Shown piece after piece: positions 26,887 to 35,384 of a stretch of DNA of 35,971 nucleotides. The DNA comes from Limnohabitans sp. Its GTDB lineage: Bacteria > Pseudomonadota > Gammaproteobacteria > Burkholderiales > Burkholderiaceae_C. Location of the stretch: positions 1 to 35,971 of the forward strand of contig SHXD01000029.1 of the NCBI GenBank assembly GCA_009693505.1, written 5' to 3'. Position 1 is the stretch's first letter. Every line of letters starts with the position of its first letter. A program made the position numbers and the translations under genes. Below the pieces are notes generated by a model that had not been told where the DNA came from, made no database searches, and saw only the letters and a program-made list of their open reading frames with translations.

Positions 26887-27086
26887 TTCAACAAAATTGC
26901 CACACTGCCTATCTTTGCAAGTTCATGGCAAGGTAAAGCAATTATTGATAGTTTTGAGAGGAGAAATGGCCTTTCCAAAAGTTTTTTAATTATTTTTAAC
27001 TACAAAATTGTTAAATATTAACTAATAAATGTACATAAAAAGAATTATTATAAATTTTTAAGTAAACATTTAAACAGGAAATCGCC
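26887..27086. promoter_or_regulatory. AT-rich intergenic leader of the response-regulator gene
   Basis: The last ~140 bp before the regulator start are extremely A/T-rich against a ~50-55% GC background. They are likely promoter DNA and a possible target of a nucleoid protein. Inside it, GAGAGGAG precedes an ATG at 26966 opening a seven-codon frame (MAFPKVF, stop at 26987-26989). AGGA lies 7 nt before the regulator ATG at 27087. Confidence 0.4.
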
Positions 27087-27776
27087 ATGAAACCACTCTG
27101 TGTCAGCTTCGTCGAACAAGACTCTACTTTGGCGGAACAGGTCCTTGCGCACCTTCACAGTGCTGGCATTCAAGGTCATCACTGCGTTGACGTTAATGAC
27201 TTAGCCGCACAAAACGCCCACCAAATCAGTGATGTTGTGGTTTTAGATGCCCTCACGCTGGGCGAGCAAAGTCTGACCTATGCGGCCAAGTTGGCCAAGC
27301 ACCCAGAGGTTCGTGTTGTCATGATTGCTCCTGCCACCGAGCCCCATGAGCGCATTGCCGCCATTGCTGCGGGTGCTGACGTCTGCATTAGCAAGCCGTT
27401 TAACCCCAGTGAATTGATTGCCATCATTGAACGATTGGCCGCAAGGCTTCCCAGAACCATCCAAACCGGATGGACCATCGATCCCGTGCGGGCATTGCTC
27501 ACTGGCCCAGCCAACAATGCCATTGGACTGACCGCCATGGAAACCGTCCTGCTGACGCAATTGGCCATGGCACCCGAACAAGCATTGCGCAGCGATGCCT
27601 TAGAAATGGCCATCTGGGGTCTCTCAGATTTTTACAACAACAAACGCTTGCAAGTGTGTGTCTCAAGACTTCGCAAGAAGTTAACCCACAGAAATGGTCC
27701 CGAGGAGCTATTGGCCACTTGCTGGCGTTCCACTTACCAGTTTGTGCCGCGCATGAATTTCGCACCCAAAAGATAA
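27087..27776 (+). CDS. Orphan OmpR/PhoB-type response regulator with atypical receiver
   Basis: Predicted 229-residue DNA-binding regulator. The receiver domain is ~1-118 and the winged helix ~135-222 (LTAMETVLLTQLA, then NKRLQVCVSRLRKKL). The likely phospho-acceptor D54 (VVLDAL) and K103 (SKPF) are present. The acidic pair near the N-terminus reads E10-Q11 instead of E-D/D-D, and the conserved Thr/Ser is replaced by Ala (A81 in MIAPATE). This suggests weak or phosphorylation-independent function. No histidine kinase is nearby: ridA lies upstream and convergent parC 9 bp downstream. The gene follows a markedly AT-rich leader. Its target genes are unknown. Confidence 0.85.
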   Translation: MKPLCVSFVEQDSTLAEQVLAHLHSAGIQGHHCVDVNDLAAQNAHQISDVVVLDALTLGEQSLTYAAKLAKHPEVRVVMIAPATEPHERIAAIAAGADVCISKPFNPSELIAIIERLAARLPRTIQTGWTIDPVRALLTGPANNAIGLTAMETVLLTQLAMAPEQALRSDALEMAIWGLSDFYNNKRLQVCVSRLRKKLTHRNGPEELLATCWRSTYQFVPRMNFAPKR

Positions 27777-27785
27777 GCCTCTGTC

Positions 27786-30155
27786 TTATTCAACGCGTGA
27801 AATTTGGGTGGGCTTGAAACCCAAATCAGCAGCCTTGCCTTTGCGCGCTCTACCCGCCCGCGCATTGTTCAAACTTCTGATTTCAAGCGTTTCTTCTCGG
27901 TCTTTGCCGCCACGGCCAATGCCCTTGAGCCTCACACTGCGGGTGTAGGCGGCTGCGCCAGCCAGCGTGTCCTTGGCTTCCAAATCAAGCAGCATCAAAC
28001 CACGACCACCCTTCTCCATCAGCTTGAGTTCACTGATTTCGAAAGTCAGAATGCGGCCCCCTGTGGAAGCACAGGCGACATGCGTTGCTGCAGACATCAC
28101 TTTAGCGCCGGGTTGCGGCGTAGCGTTTGAGCCCGACACATGAGATGGTGCGCACACCGATTCGCCCTCGCCCACTGTGAGAAAAGCTTTGCCGCCTTTT
28201 TGACGCGAAATCATATTGTCCACAGTGGCCATGAAACCATAGCCGCCTGAACTTGAAAGCAAGAGCGTAGCGTTTGCAGGCCCTGCAAAGTAATGTGCAA
28301 CCTGAGTGCCGGCTTCCAGTTCAATGAGGGTCGTCACAGGCTGCCCATCTCCACGCGCTCCAGGCAACGCAGCCACAGGCACTGAGTAAACACGGCCACT
28401 GCCTTTTTGGGCTGTGCCAAAGGCCAGCAGCGTATCGACAGTTCGGCATTCATAGGTGCCATACAAACCGTCACCTGCCTTGAATGCAAAACTGCTAGCG
28501 TCGTGACCATGACCTTGGCGTGCACGCACCCAGCCTTTTTCCGACACCACCACCGTCACAGGTTCGTCAACCACTTTCACTTCGGCCACAGCCTTCTTCT
28601 CTTCTTGAATAAGGGTGCGACGCGGATCTGCGAAAGCTTTGGCGTCTTGCTCTATCTCTTTCACCATCAAGCGCTTGAGCGCGGAAGGGTTGGCCAAAAT
28701 TTCTTCGAGTTGTGTTTGCTCGGTCCGCAGCTCTTTCAACTCTTGCTCAATCTTGATACCTTCCAAACGGGCCAGTTGGCGCAAACGAATGTCAAGAATG
28801 TCTTCGGCTTGGCGTTCGCTCAGTTTGAAACGCGCCATCAAAGCCTGCTTAGGTTCATCGCTTTGGCGAATGATGGCAATCACTTCGTCAATGTTGAGCA
28901 AAACCAGTTGACGGCCTTCCAAAATGTGGATGCGGTCCATCACCTTGCCTAGGCGATGCTCAGAGCGGCGCACAATGGTTTGTTGGCGGAAAGTAATCCA
29001 CTCAAGCAACATTTGGCGCAATGACTTTTGTACTGGCTTGCCATCAATGCCCACCGAGGTCATGTTGATGGGAGACGAGGTTTCTAAGCTGGTGTGCGCC
29101 AGCAAAGCCGTGATGAGTTCTTGTTGTTCAATGCGACTGGTTTTGGGTTCGAACACCAAGCGCACTGCGGCATCTTTGCTGGACTCATCGCGCACCACGT
29201 CAAGCAAGGACAAGACGCTGGCCTTGAGTTGTATTTGGTCTGCACTCAACGCCTTCTTGCCGGCCTTCACTTTGGGGTTGGTGAGCTCTTCAATTTCTTC
29301 CAATACTTTTTGCGAGCTCACACCAATGGGCAATTCAGTCACCACCAGTTGCCATTGACCCCGCGCCATGTCTTCAATTTTCCAACGCGCGCGTACCTTC
29401 AGAGACCCACGGCCTGTGCGATAGGCATCTGCAATGTCGGAGGCAGGGCTGATGATTTGGCCGCCGCCTGGATAGTCGGGGCCTGGTACCAAGGCAAACA
29501 ATTCTTCGTTGGTGAGTTTGGGCGATTTGATGAGTGCCACGCACGCATCGGCCACTTCACGCAAATTGTGACTTGGAATTTCAGTGGCCAAACCCACCGC
29601 AATGCCACTGGCACCGTTCATCAACACAAACGGCAAACGCGCTGGCAACTGTCGCGGCTCTTCGGTAGATCCATCGTAGTTGGGAATGAAATCGACGGTG
29701 CCTTGGTCTATCTCATCCAACAACAAGGTAGTGATTTTAGAAAGACGTGCTTCTGTGTAGCGCATGGCCGCTGCGCCATCGCCATCGCGGCTGCCAAAGT
29801 TACCTTGGCCATCAATGAGCGGGTAGCGTTGACTAAAGTCTTGCGCCATGCGCACCAGTGCATCGTAAGCCGCTTGATCGCCATGCGGGTGGAAGCGGCC
29901 CAAGACATCGCCCACCACGCGTGCACTTTTAACCGGCTTGGCACCCGTAGCGCCCGAGAAGCCCAAACCCATGCGAGACATGGAATACAAAATGCGCCGC
30001 TGCACAGGTTTTTGACCATCGCACACATCGGGCAAAGCACGGCCCTTGACCACGCTCAATGCATATTCAAGGTAGGCGCGCTGCGCATACGTGGCCAAAT
30101 TCAGAGAGTCATCGGACTCGCTGTTTTGAAGGTCTAAGGTCGGTTGATCGTTCAT
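27786..30155 (-). CDS. parC: DNA topoisomerase IV subunit A
   Basis: Breakage-reunion subunit of topoisomerase IV, which decatenates daughter chromosomes as a ParC2ParE2 complex. Predicted 789 residues. The start region [20 protein letters not shown] and the active site [10 protein letters not shown] with R132/Y133 are clear. A coiled-coil/tower region lies around 430-480, and the C-terminal domain (beta-pinwheel-like, from ~520) is shorter than in GyrA and lacks a GyrA box, favouring ParC. At the quinolone pocket [10 protein letters not shown] places Gln94 and Asp98 where E. coli ParC has Ser80 and Glu84. It lies 50 bp downstream of parE on the same strand and is probably co-transcribed. Confidence 0.96.
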   Translation of the reverse strand: MNDQPTLDLQNSESDDSLNLATYAQRAYLEYALSVVKGRALPDVCDGQKPVQRRILYSMSRMGLGFSGATGAKPVKSARVVGDVLGRFHPHGDQAAYDALVRMAQDFSQRYPLIDGQGNFGSRDGDGAAAMRYTEARLSKITTLLLDEIDQGTVDFIPNYDGSTEEPRQLPARLPFVLMNGASGIAVGLATEIPSHNLREVADACVALIKSPKLTNEELFALVPGPDYPGGGQIISPASDIADAYRTGRGSLKVRARWKIEDMARGQWQLVVTELPIGVSSQKVLEEIEELTNPKVKAGKKALSADQIQLKASVLSLLDVVRDESSKDAAVRLVFEPKTSRIEQQELITALLAHTSLETSSPINMTSVGIDGKPVQKSLRQMLLEWITFRQQTIVRRSEHRLGKVMDRIHILEGRQLVLLNIDEVIAIIRQSDEPKQALMARFKLSERQAEDILDIRLRQLARLEGIKIEQELKELRTEQTQLEEILANPSALKRLMVKEIEQDAKAFADPRRTLIQEEKKAVAEVKVVDEPVTVVVSEKGWVRARQGHGHDASSFAFKAGDGLYGTYECRTVDTLLAFGTAQKGSGRVYSVPVAALPGARGDGQPVTTLIELEAGTQVAHYFAGPANATLLLSSSGGYGFMATVDNMISRQKGGKAFLTVGEGESVCAPSHVSGSNATPQPGAKVMSAATHVACASTGGRILTFEISELKLMEKGGRGLMLLDLEAKDTLAGAAAYTRSVRLKGIGRGGKDREETLEIRSLNNARAGRARKGKAADLGFKPTQISRVE

Positions 30156-30205
30156 GTTGGGATCATTTCAAATCTAAGCAATTCAGGAAGGCGTTGACTA
30201 AGCAC

Positions 30206-32188
30206 TTAGATGTCAACTTCAATGTCATCACCATGCAATTCCATCAGTTCGCGGCGGGCTGCCGCTTCGCCCTTGCCCATCAGTTGGGTGATCAAACTTT
30301 CGGTTTGTGCAAAGTCCAAGGTACCCAGTTGCACAGGCAACAAACGACGTGTGTCTGGATTGAGCGTGGTTTCCCACAATTGCTCTGCATTCATCTCGCC
30401 CAAGCCTTTGAAGCGGCTGATGCTCCAAGCGCCTTCGCGCACGCCGTCTTTGCGCAGTTTGTCTAAGATACTTTGTAACTCACCATCGTCAAGTGCATAC
30501 ATTTTGGCGGCTGGTTTTTTGCCGCGCGCAGGCGCATCCACGCGAAACAAGGGCGGACGCGCCACATACAGATTGCCGGTTTCAATGAGCTTGGGAAAGT
30601 GGCGGAAAAACAGAGTTAAGAGCAAGACTTGAATGTGCGAGCCATCCACGTCGGCATCGCTCAAGATGCAAATCTTGCCGTAACGCAAACCCGACAAATC
30701 GGGCGAGTCGTTGGGGCCATGTGGATCGACACCAATGGCCACCGAGATGTCGTGAATTTCATTGTTGGCAAACAAGCGATCGCGATCAACTTCCCAGGTG
30801 TTGAGTACCTTGCCGCGCAAAGGCAGAATGGCTTGACACTCTTTGTCGCGGCCCATCTTGGCACTGCCACCCGCCGAGTCGCCTTCGACCAAAAACACTT
30901 CGTTGTGTGCAATGTCTTTGCTCTCGCAATCAGTCAGTTTGCCGGGCAAGACCGCCACGCCAGAGCTCTTGCGCTTCTCCACTTTTTGGCCAGCCTTTTG
31001 ACGATGCTGCGCCGCCTTGATGGCCAACTCCGCCAGCTTCTTGCCATATTCCACATGCTCGTTCAGCCACAACTCAAGACTAGGTCGCACAAAGCTAGAG
31101 ACCAAACGCACTGCGTCGCGCGAATTCAAACGCTCTTTGATTTGACCTTGAAATTGCGGGTCGAGCACCTTGGCAGACAACACAAAACTGGCGCGCGCAA
31201 ACACGTCTTCCGGCATGAGCTTGACGCCCTTTGGCAGCAAGCTGTGCAGTTCAATGAAGCTCTTGACCGCCGTGAACAATCCGTCGCGCAAACCACTGTC
31301 GTGCGTGCCGCCTGCGGTGGTGGGAATGAGGTTGACATAGCTTTCGCGAACAGGCTGACCCTCTTCCGTAAACGCAACCGCCCAACTCGCGCCTTCACCT
31401 TCTGCAAAGCTGTCGTGGTTGCTGTCTGCAAATCCTTCATTTTCAAACAAAGGAATGACGGGATCGCCACTCAAAGTTTGCATGAGGTAATCGCGCAGTC
31501 CGGCTTTGTATTGCCAAGTTTGGGTGTCCTTGGTTTTTTCATTCAACAAAGTCACCGTGACGCCGGGCATGAGCACCGCCTTGCTTCGCAATAAATGCAT
31601 CAGCTCGGTCATGGGCAAGACACTCGATTCAAAATACTTGGCATCAGGCCAAACACGCACCGTAGTGCCCTGCTTGCGATCGCCCTCTGCAGCTTTGCGG
31701 GTGACGAGTTGCTCAATCACATCGCCGCCAGAAAATGCCAACGAAGCCACTTGACCTTCACGGTAGCTGATGGCTTCCAAACGTTTGGCCAAGGCATTGG
31801 TGACACTCACACCCACGCCATGCAAGCCGCCCGAGAAACTGTAGGCGCCGCCCTTGCCCTTGTCGAATTTACCGCCAGCATGCAAACGCGTGAAGACCAA
31901 CTCAATGACAGGCGCTTTTTCTTCAGGGTGCAGCCCGAATGGAATACCGCGGCCATCGTCTTCAATGCTGACCGAGCCATCGGCATGAAGGGTGACTTTG
32001 ATTTTTTTGCCGTGGCCCGCCAGCGCTTCGTCGGCTGCGTTGTCTAGCACCTCTTGAATGACGTGCAATGGGTTGTCGGTTCGGGTGTACATGCCCGGGC
32101 GTTGCTTGACGGGCTCTAAGCCTTTCAAGACTCGAATGGAGCCTTCGCCATATTCGGGAGATGGTTTTGCAGAGGTAGATGTGGCCAT
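30206..32188 (-). CDS. parE: DNA topoisomerase IV subunit B
   Basis: ATPase subunit of topoisomerase IV. Predicted 660 residues from the ATG at 32188; an in-frame start at 32218 adds ten non-family residues. The GHKL ATPase domain shows EVLDNAADEALAGHG, DDGRGIPFG and GLHGVGVSVTNALA. The transducer follows, then the Toprim domain with LVEGDSAGGSAKMGRD and a DADVDGSHI metal-binding motif. The C-terminus shows RFKGLGEMNAEQLWETTLNP. Length (~630-660) and absence of the GyrB insertion support ParE over GyrB. parC follows after 50 bp, and the methyltransferase gene diverges upstream. Confidence 0.96.
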   Translation of the reverse strand: MATSTSAKPSPEYGEGSIRVLKGLEPVKQRPGMYTRTDNPLHVIQEVLDNAADEALAGHGKKIKVTLHADGSVSIEDDGRGIPFGLHPEEKAPVIELVFTRLHAGGKFDKGKGGAYSFSGGLHGVGVSVTNALAKRLEAISYREGQVASLAFSGGDVIEQLVTRKAAEGDRKQGTTVRVWPDAKYFESSVLPMTELMHLLRSKAVLMPGVTVTLLNEKTKDTQTWQYKAGLRDYLMQTLSGDPVIPLFENEGFADSNHDSFAEGEGASWAVAFTEEGQPVRESYVNLIPTTAGGTHDSGLRDGLFTAVKSFIELHSLLPKGVKLMPEDVFARASFVLSAKVLDPQFQGQIKERLNSRDAVRLVSSFVRPSLELWLNEHVEYGKKLAELAIKAAQHRQKAGQKVEKRKSSGVAVLPGKLTDCESKDIAHNEVFLVEGDSAGGSAKMGRDKECQAILPLRGKVLNTWEVDRDRLFANNEIHDISVAIGVDPHGPNDSPDLSGLRYGKICILSDADVDGSHIQVLLLTLFFRHFPKLIETGNLYVARPPLFRVDAPARGKKPAAKMYALDDGELQSILDKLRKDGVREGAWSISRFKGLGEMNAEQLWETTLNPDTRRLLPVQLGTLDFAQTESLITQLMGKGEAAARRELMELHGDDIEVDI

Positions 32189-32325
32189 GGGCGCAGATTG
32201 TAGTGCGAATTCAAACAAAGTACTGGATAAATTTACAGTTCAAGCGAGCATTTGACTTCACTATGGGGCATCATGCGTGGCACGGAGCTTTCCAACAAAC
32301 GAGATTCATCAGGAGTATTAAGACG

Positions 32326-32868
32326 ATGCACGGCACAGAAGCCCCTTCCCTTTGGGTTCAGCGATGGTCGCACTTGGCCAAACCTCAAAGTCAGGTTTTG
32401 GATCTGGCTTGTGGTGCAGGCAGGCACATGAAGTACTTTCAGAGCCTCGGGCACCTTTGCACAGGTGTAGACCGCTCTGCCGAGGCCTTGGCGGAAGCTT
32501 TTGCCTACGGAAAGGTAGTCGAGGCTGACATGGAAGGCGGCCCCTGGCCCTTAAACGGCCAGACCTTTGATGTGGTGCTCGTTACCAATTACTTATGGCG
32601 CCCACTGATGCCTCAAATTTTGGAATGCTTGGCGCCAGAGGGACTCTTAATTTACGAAACTTTCGCTCTGGGCCACGAAAAATTTGGCAAACCTTCTCGT
32701 CCTGACTTCTTGCTCAAGCCAGGCGAGTTGCTTCAAACATGTGCCCAGCTGCACGTCATTGCCTATGAAGATGGGTATTGGGATCAACCCGCTAAATGCG
32801 TTCAACGAATTGTGGCTGCACAGAAAGTCAATGACTTGCTGCATCCGTTTTGGCTTAGCAGTCGTTAG
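32326..32868 (+). CDS. Class I SAM-dependent methyltransferase
   Basis: Predicted 180 residues from the ATG at 32326, preceded by AGGAG at 32311-32315. An earlier in-frame ATG (32263) exists but without family-like sequence. SAM-binding motif I is LDLACGAGRH, followed by the acidic end of strand 2 (GVDRS) and motif IV DVVLVTNYLWRPL. It resembles the short Tellurite-resistance/UbiE-like methyltransferases of unknown substrate that stand before dapA in Comamonadaceae (from memory). dapA starts 30 bp downstream, so an operon with dapA-bamC is plausible. Confidence 0.85.
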   Translation: MHGTEAPSLWVQRWSHLAKPQSQVLDLACGAGRHMKYFQSLGHLCTGVDRSAEALAEAFAYGKVVEADMEGGPWPLNGQTFDVVLVTNYLWRPLMPQILECLAPEGLLIYETFALGHEKFGKPSRPDFLLKPGELLQTCAQLHVIAYEDGYWDQPAKCVQRIVAAQKVNDLLHPFWLSSR

Positions 32869-32898
32869 AATGACTATTTGTCGACCATTTCATTCGCC

Positions 32899-33795
32899 AT
32901 GACGAAAACTTTTCAACCCATTACCGGCAGCATTCCCGCCTTGGTCACCCCCATGTTGGAGGACAGCTCTGTCGATTACGCCAGCCTGCGAAAACTGATC
33001 GATTGGCACATTGCCGAAGGCACCGATTGCATTGGCGTGGTTGGCACCACTGGCGAGTCGCCTACTGTCAATGTTGAAGAACACAGAGAAATCATTCGAG
33101 TGTCGGTTGAACAAGCCAAAGGCCGCGTGCCCATCATGGCCGGTTGTGGCGCCAATTCCACCGCTGAGGCCATCGAGCTGGCCAAGTTTGCCAAAAGCGT
33201 TGGCGCCGATTGTCAATTGCAAGTTGTGCCCTATTACAACAAGCCAACTCAAGAAGGCTTGTACCAACACTTCAAGGCCATCGCCGAAGCGGTGCCCGAT
33301 TTGCCAGTCATTTTGTACAACGTGCCTGGCCGATCCGTGGCCGATATGCAGCACGAAACAGTTTTGCGTTTGGCACAAGTACCTGGCATTGTGGGCATCA
33401 AAGAAGCCACCGGCAACATTGAACGCGCTCAGTGGCTCATTCGCGATTTGCCCAAAGAATTCGCTGTCTATTCGGGTGATGATCCAAGCGCTGTGGCACT
33501 CATGCTGTGCGGCGGCAGAGGCAATGTCAGCGTGACAGCCAATGTGGCACCCCGCTTGATGCATGAATTGTGTGTAGCCGCCATGGCGGGCAATGTTCAA
33601 AAAGCCATGGAAATTCAATTCAAATTAATGCCCATGCACAAGAATTTATTCGTAGAAGCCAACCCCATTCCTGTCAAATGGGCAATGGCCCGAATGGGCT
33701 TGTGCGGTGGCACATTGCGCATGCCAATGACCGAACTCTCAAAATCTCAGCAGCCCGTGGTTGAAGCCGCGTTGCGTGCCAGCGGACTAATTTAA
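32899..33795 (+). CDS. dapA: 4-hydroxy-tetrahydrodipicolinate synthase
   Basis: Condenses pyruvate with aspartate-4-semialdehyde in the lysine/meso-diaminopimelate pathway. Predicted 298 residues (E. coli 292). The ATG at 32899 fits the family start [11 protein letters not shown]. Visible sites: [10 protein letters not shown] (pyruvate/allosteric region), [10 protein letters not shown] with the conserved Tyr, and the Schiff-base Lys in [11 protein letters not shown] (K168, equivalent to E. coli K161). bamC follows 10 bp downstream, the same dapA-bamC order seen in many proteobacteria. Confidence 0.97.
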   Translation: MTKTFQPITGSIPALVTPMLEDSSVDYASLRKLIDWHIAEGTDCIGVVGTTGESPTVNVEEHREIIRVSVEQAKGRVPIMAGCGANSTAEAIELAKFAKSVGADCQLQVVPYYNKPTQEGLYQHFKAIAEAVPDLPVILYNVPGRSVADMQHETVLRLAQVPGIVGIKEATGNIERAQWLIRDLPKEFAVYSGDDPSAVALMLCGGRGNVSVTANVAPRLMHELCVAAMAGNVQKAMEIQFKLMPMHKNLFVEANPIPVKWAMARMGLCGGTLRMPMTELSKSQQPVVEAALRASGLI

Positions 33796-33805
33796 GGACA
33801 CCCCC

Positions 33806-34951
33806 GTGAATCGATTTGCCCCATCTGCTCGTCACTTAAATGCAATGGCTTGTGCCGCCGCCCTTACCAGCTTTTTATCCGGCTGCTCTACTTTAGAGGA
33901 AAGCAAAATTGATTACAAAAGCGCCAGTCAAGCACCCACGCTTCAAGTCCCGCCAGATCTCACACAGTTGAGGCGTGACTCTCGGTATCAAGTGACTGGC
34001 TCGAACAGCGCATTGGCCAGTGCCGCAACGGCAGCATCTCCCGCTCGTGTTGCTCTAGATGCTGGCACCGCAGCCAATCAAGCGGGCGAAGCTCGCATTG
34101 TGCGCACAGGCACGCAGCGTTATTTGGTCATCAACAGAAGTGCAGATTCCGTGTGGGTGCCATTGCGTGAGTTCTGGAAAGACAATGGTTTCGTGCTCAA
34201 CCTTGACCAACCCGAGTTGGGCATCATGGAAACTGACTGGGCCGAAAATCGCGCTAAATTGCCACAAGACTTTTTGCGAAAAGCAGTCGGCAAAATGTTT
34301 GACTCGCTCTACTCCACTGGCGAGCGTGATCGCTTTCGCACCCGCATTGAGAGAACTGCCAATGGTTTAGAAATTACCATCACCCATCGTGGCTTGGCTG
34401 AAATTTATACCAGTCCCTTGAAAGACTCCACAGTTTGGTCGCCCCGTGCAGCCGATCCTGAATTGGAAATTGAATTTCTGCGTCGTCTTATGATGAGATT
34501 GGGTGGCCAAAGCCTGTCCGTCAATTCTGCTTCGGTCAGTCCGGCCAACTCAGCCACGACCGCATCGTCTGGCACAGTCATGCCAGCCGATGTGAAGGTG
34601 GTCAAGCAGAACAATCTGCCTGCCATCGAAATCAAGGACGGCTTTGAACGTGCATGGCGACGCGTCGGTGTGGCCATTGATCGAACTGGATTTACCGTAG
34701 AAGACCGTGATCGCGCGCAAGGTGTGTTCTTTGTGCGTTACGCACCACCCGGCACCACAGGCAAAGAACCAGGTTTCTTTGCCAAGCTGTTCACAAGCGA
34801 CAAAGTCATTCCAACACTGGCCAAATACCGCATTGCTGTCACCAGCAAGGGCGACGTTTCAACGGTGATGGTTCAGGGCGCTGACGGCATTCCTGAAACC
34901 TCGGCCAATGCAGACAAAATCATCAAATTGTTGGCTGACGAAATCAAATAA
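33806..34951 (+). CDS. bamC: Outer membrane protein assembly factor BamC
   Basis: Lipoprotein of the BAM complex, which inserts beta-barrel proteins in the outer membrane. Predicted 381 residues from a GTG at 33806, with AAGGA 7 nt upstream. The signal peptide ends in a lipobox LSGC with Cys near residue 27, followed by an unstructured segment containing the DYKSASQAPTLQVPPDL block that in BamC binds BamD. Two helix-grip domains follow (about 95-225 and 265-375), joined by a Ser/Ala-rich linker. It is downstream of dapA by 10 bp and ends in a good intrinsic terminator. Confidence 0.93.
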   Translation: MNRFAPSARHLNAMACAAALTSFLSGCSTLEESKIDYKSASQAPTLQVPPDLTQLRRDSRYQVTGSNSALASAATAASPARVALDAGTAANQAGEARIVRTGTQRYLVINRSADSVWVPLREFWKDNGFVLNLDQPELGIMETDWAENRAKLPQDFLRKAVGKMFDSLYSTGERDRFRTRIERTANGLEITITHRGLAEIYTSPLKDSTVWSPRAADPELEIEFLRRLMMRLGGQSLSVNSASVSPANSATTASSGTVMPADVKVVKQNNLPAIEIKDGFERAWRRVGVAIDRTGFTVEDRDRAQGVFFVRYAPPGTTGKEPGFFAKLFTSDKVIPTLAKYRIAVTSKGDVSTVMVQGADGIPETSANADKIIKLLADEIK

Positions 34952-34990
34952 AAACCAACACCTCTCTGGACTCACAAAGTCTGGGCGAAA

Positions 34991-35015
34991 AAAAACCCCG
35001 CAGAGCGGGGTTTTT
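34991..35015. terminator. Bidirectional intrinsic terminator between bamC and the lipoprotein gene
   Basis: AAAAACCCCG (34991-35000) pairs with CGGGGTTTTT (35006-35015) around loop CAGAG. A- and T-tracts on the two sides let it serve both bamC (plus) and the convergent lipoprotein gene (minus). Confidence 0.9.
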
Positions 35016-35031
35016 CTTTGACTGCCAAGAA

Positions 35032-35259
35032 TTACTTCTTAGGCGCTTCTGCAGGAGCAGCAGCAGCAGGTGCTGCGGCTGGAGCAGCAGCTGCAGGAGC
35101 AGCAGCAGCATCAGCTGGCTTAGCATCAGCAGCAGGCGCTGCAGGAGCGGCTGGTGCAGCAGCTGGCGCTGGTGCGGGTGCTGGAGCAGCTTCTTTTTTA
35201 CCGCAGGCAGCCAAAGCAGCAGCAGCGATCACGGCAGCCAAAACGAGGGACTTGGTCAT
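35032..35259 (-). CDS. Small Ala/Pro-rich low-complexity lipoprotein
   Basis: Predicted 75 residues. The signal peptide MTKSLVLAAVIAAAALAAC ends in a lipobox LAAC (Cys19), followed by GKKE and then ~50 residues that are almost only Ala and Pro with a few Asp, Lys and Glu, ending PKK. Mature size is about 57 residues. It has a good ribosome-binding site (AAGGA). Short proteins of this kind are frequent in Comamonadaceae genomes, and their role is unknown; an extended periplasmic spacer or envelope-stress-related lipoprotein are possibilities only. The repetitive GCA/GCT codons make the DNA prone to slippage. Confidence 0.85.
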   Translation of the reverse strand: MTKSLVLAAVIAAAALAACGKKEAAPAPAPAPAAAPAAPAAPAADAKPADAAAAPAAAAPAAAPAAAAPAEAPKK

Positions 35260-35281
35260 AATTATTATCCTTAAAGTTAGT

Positions 35282-35305
35282 AAAAAACAATTTCCGGGAA
35301 ATTGT
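35282..35305 (-). terminator. Hairpin plus T-run upstream of the lipoprotein start
   Basis: On the minus strand ACAATTT (35305-35299), loop CCCGG and AAATTGT (35293-35287) are followed by TTTTT (35286-35282). It lies 23 bp before the lipoprotein ATG and ~80 bp after the cupin gene stop. It could terminate the cupin transcript or attenuate the lipoprotein transcript. Confidence 0.55.
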
Positions 35306-35371
35306 CATCAGGTTTAGAAAAAGCCTTTTGACAGAATAGCAAGCACTCGAGCTCTTGATATCCAGCCTCCA

Positions 35372-35377
35372 ATTATA
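35372..35377 (-). promoter_or_regulatory. Candidate -10 element of the lipoprotein gene
   Basis: A perfect TATAAT read on the minus strand, 112 bp upstream of the lipoprotein ATG and just after the cupin gene stop. A TTGACA is present upstream but only 10 bp away, and no good -35 is at 16-18 bp. If used, the leader would contain the hairpin at 35282-35305. Confidence 0.3.
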
Positions 35378-35384
35378 GCTTTAA

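Noticed and set aside
27773..27789. Short inverted repeat ATAAG/CTTAT between the response regulator and parC as a terminator.
   Set aside because: Only a 5-bp A/T-rich stem with a weak T-run on the minus strand; too little to call.
29094..30137. Long plus-strand open frame (347 codons) inside parC.
   Set aside because: Antisense to a fully conserved parC; its translation shows no recognisable family.
30629..31594. Plus-strand open frame of 321 codons opposite parE.
   Set aside because: Shadow of parE; no plausible product.
35041..35160. GCA/GCT-rich repetitive tract considered as a tandem repeat array.
   Set aside because: Explained by Ala/Pro codons of the lipoprotein gene; no fixed repeat unit.
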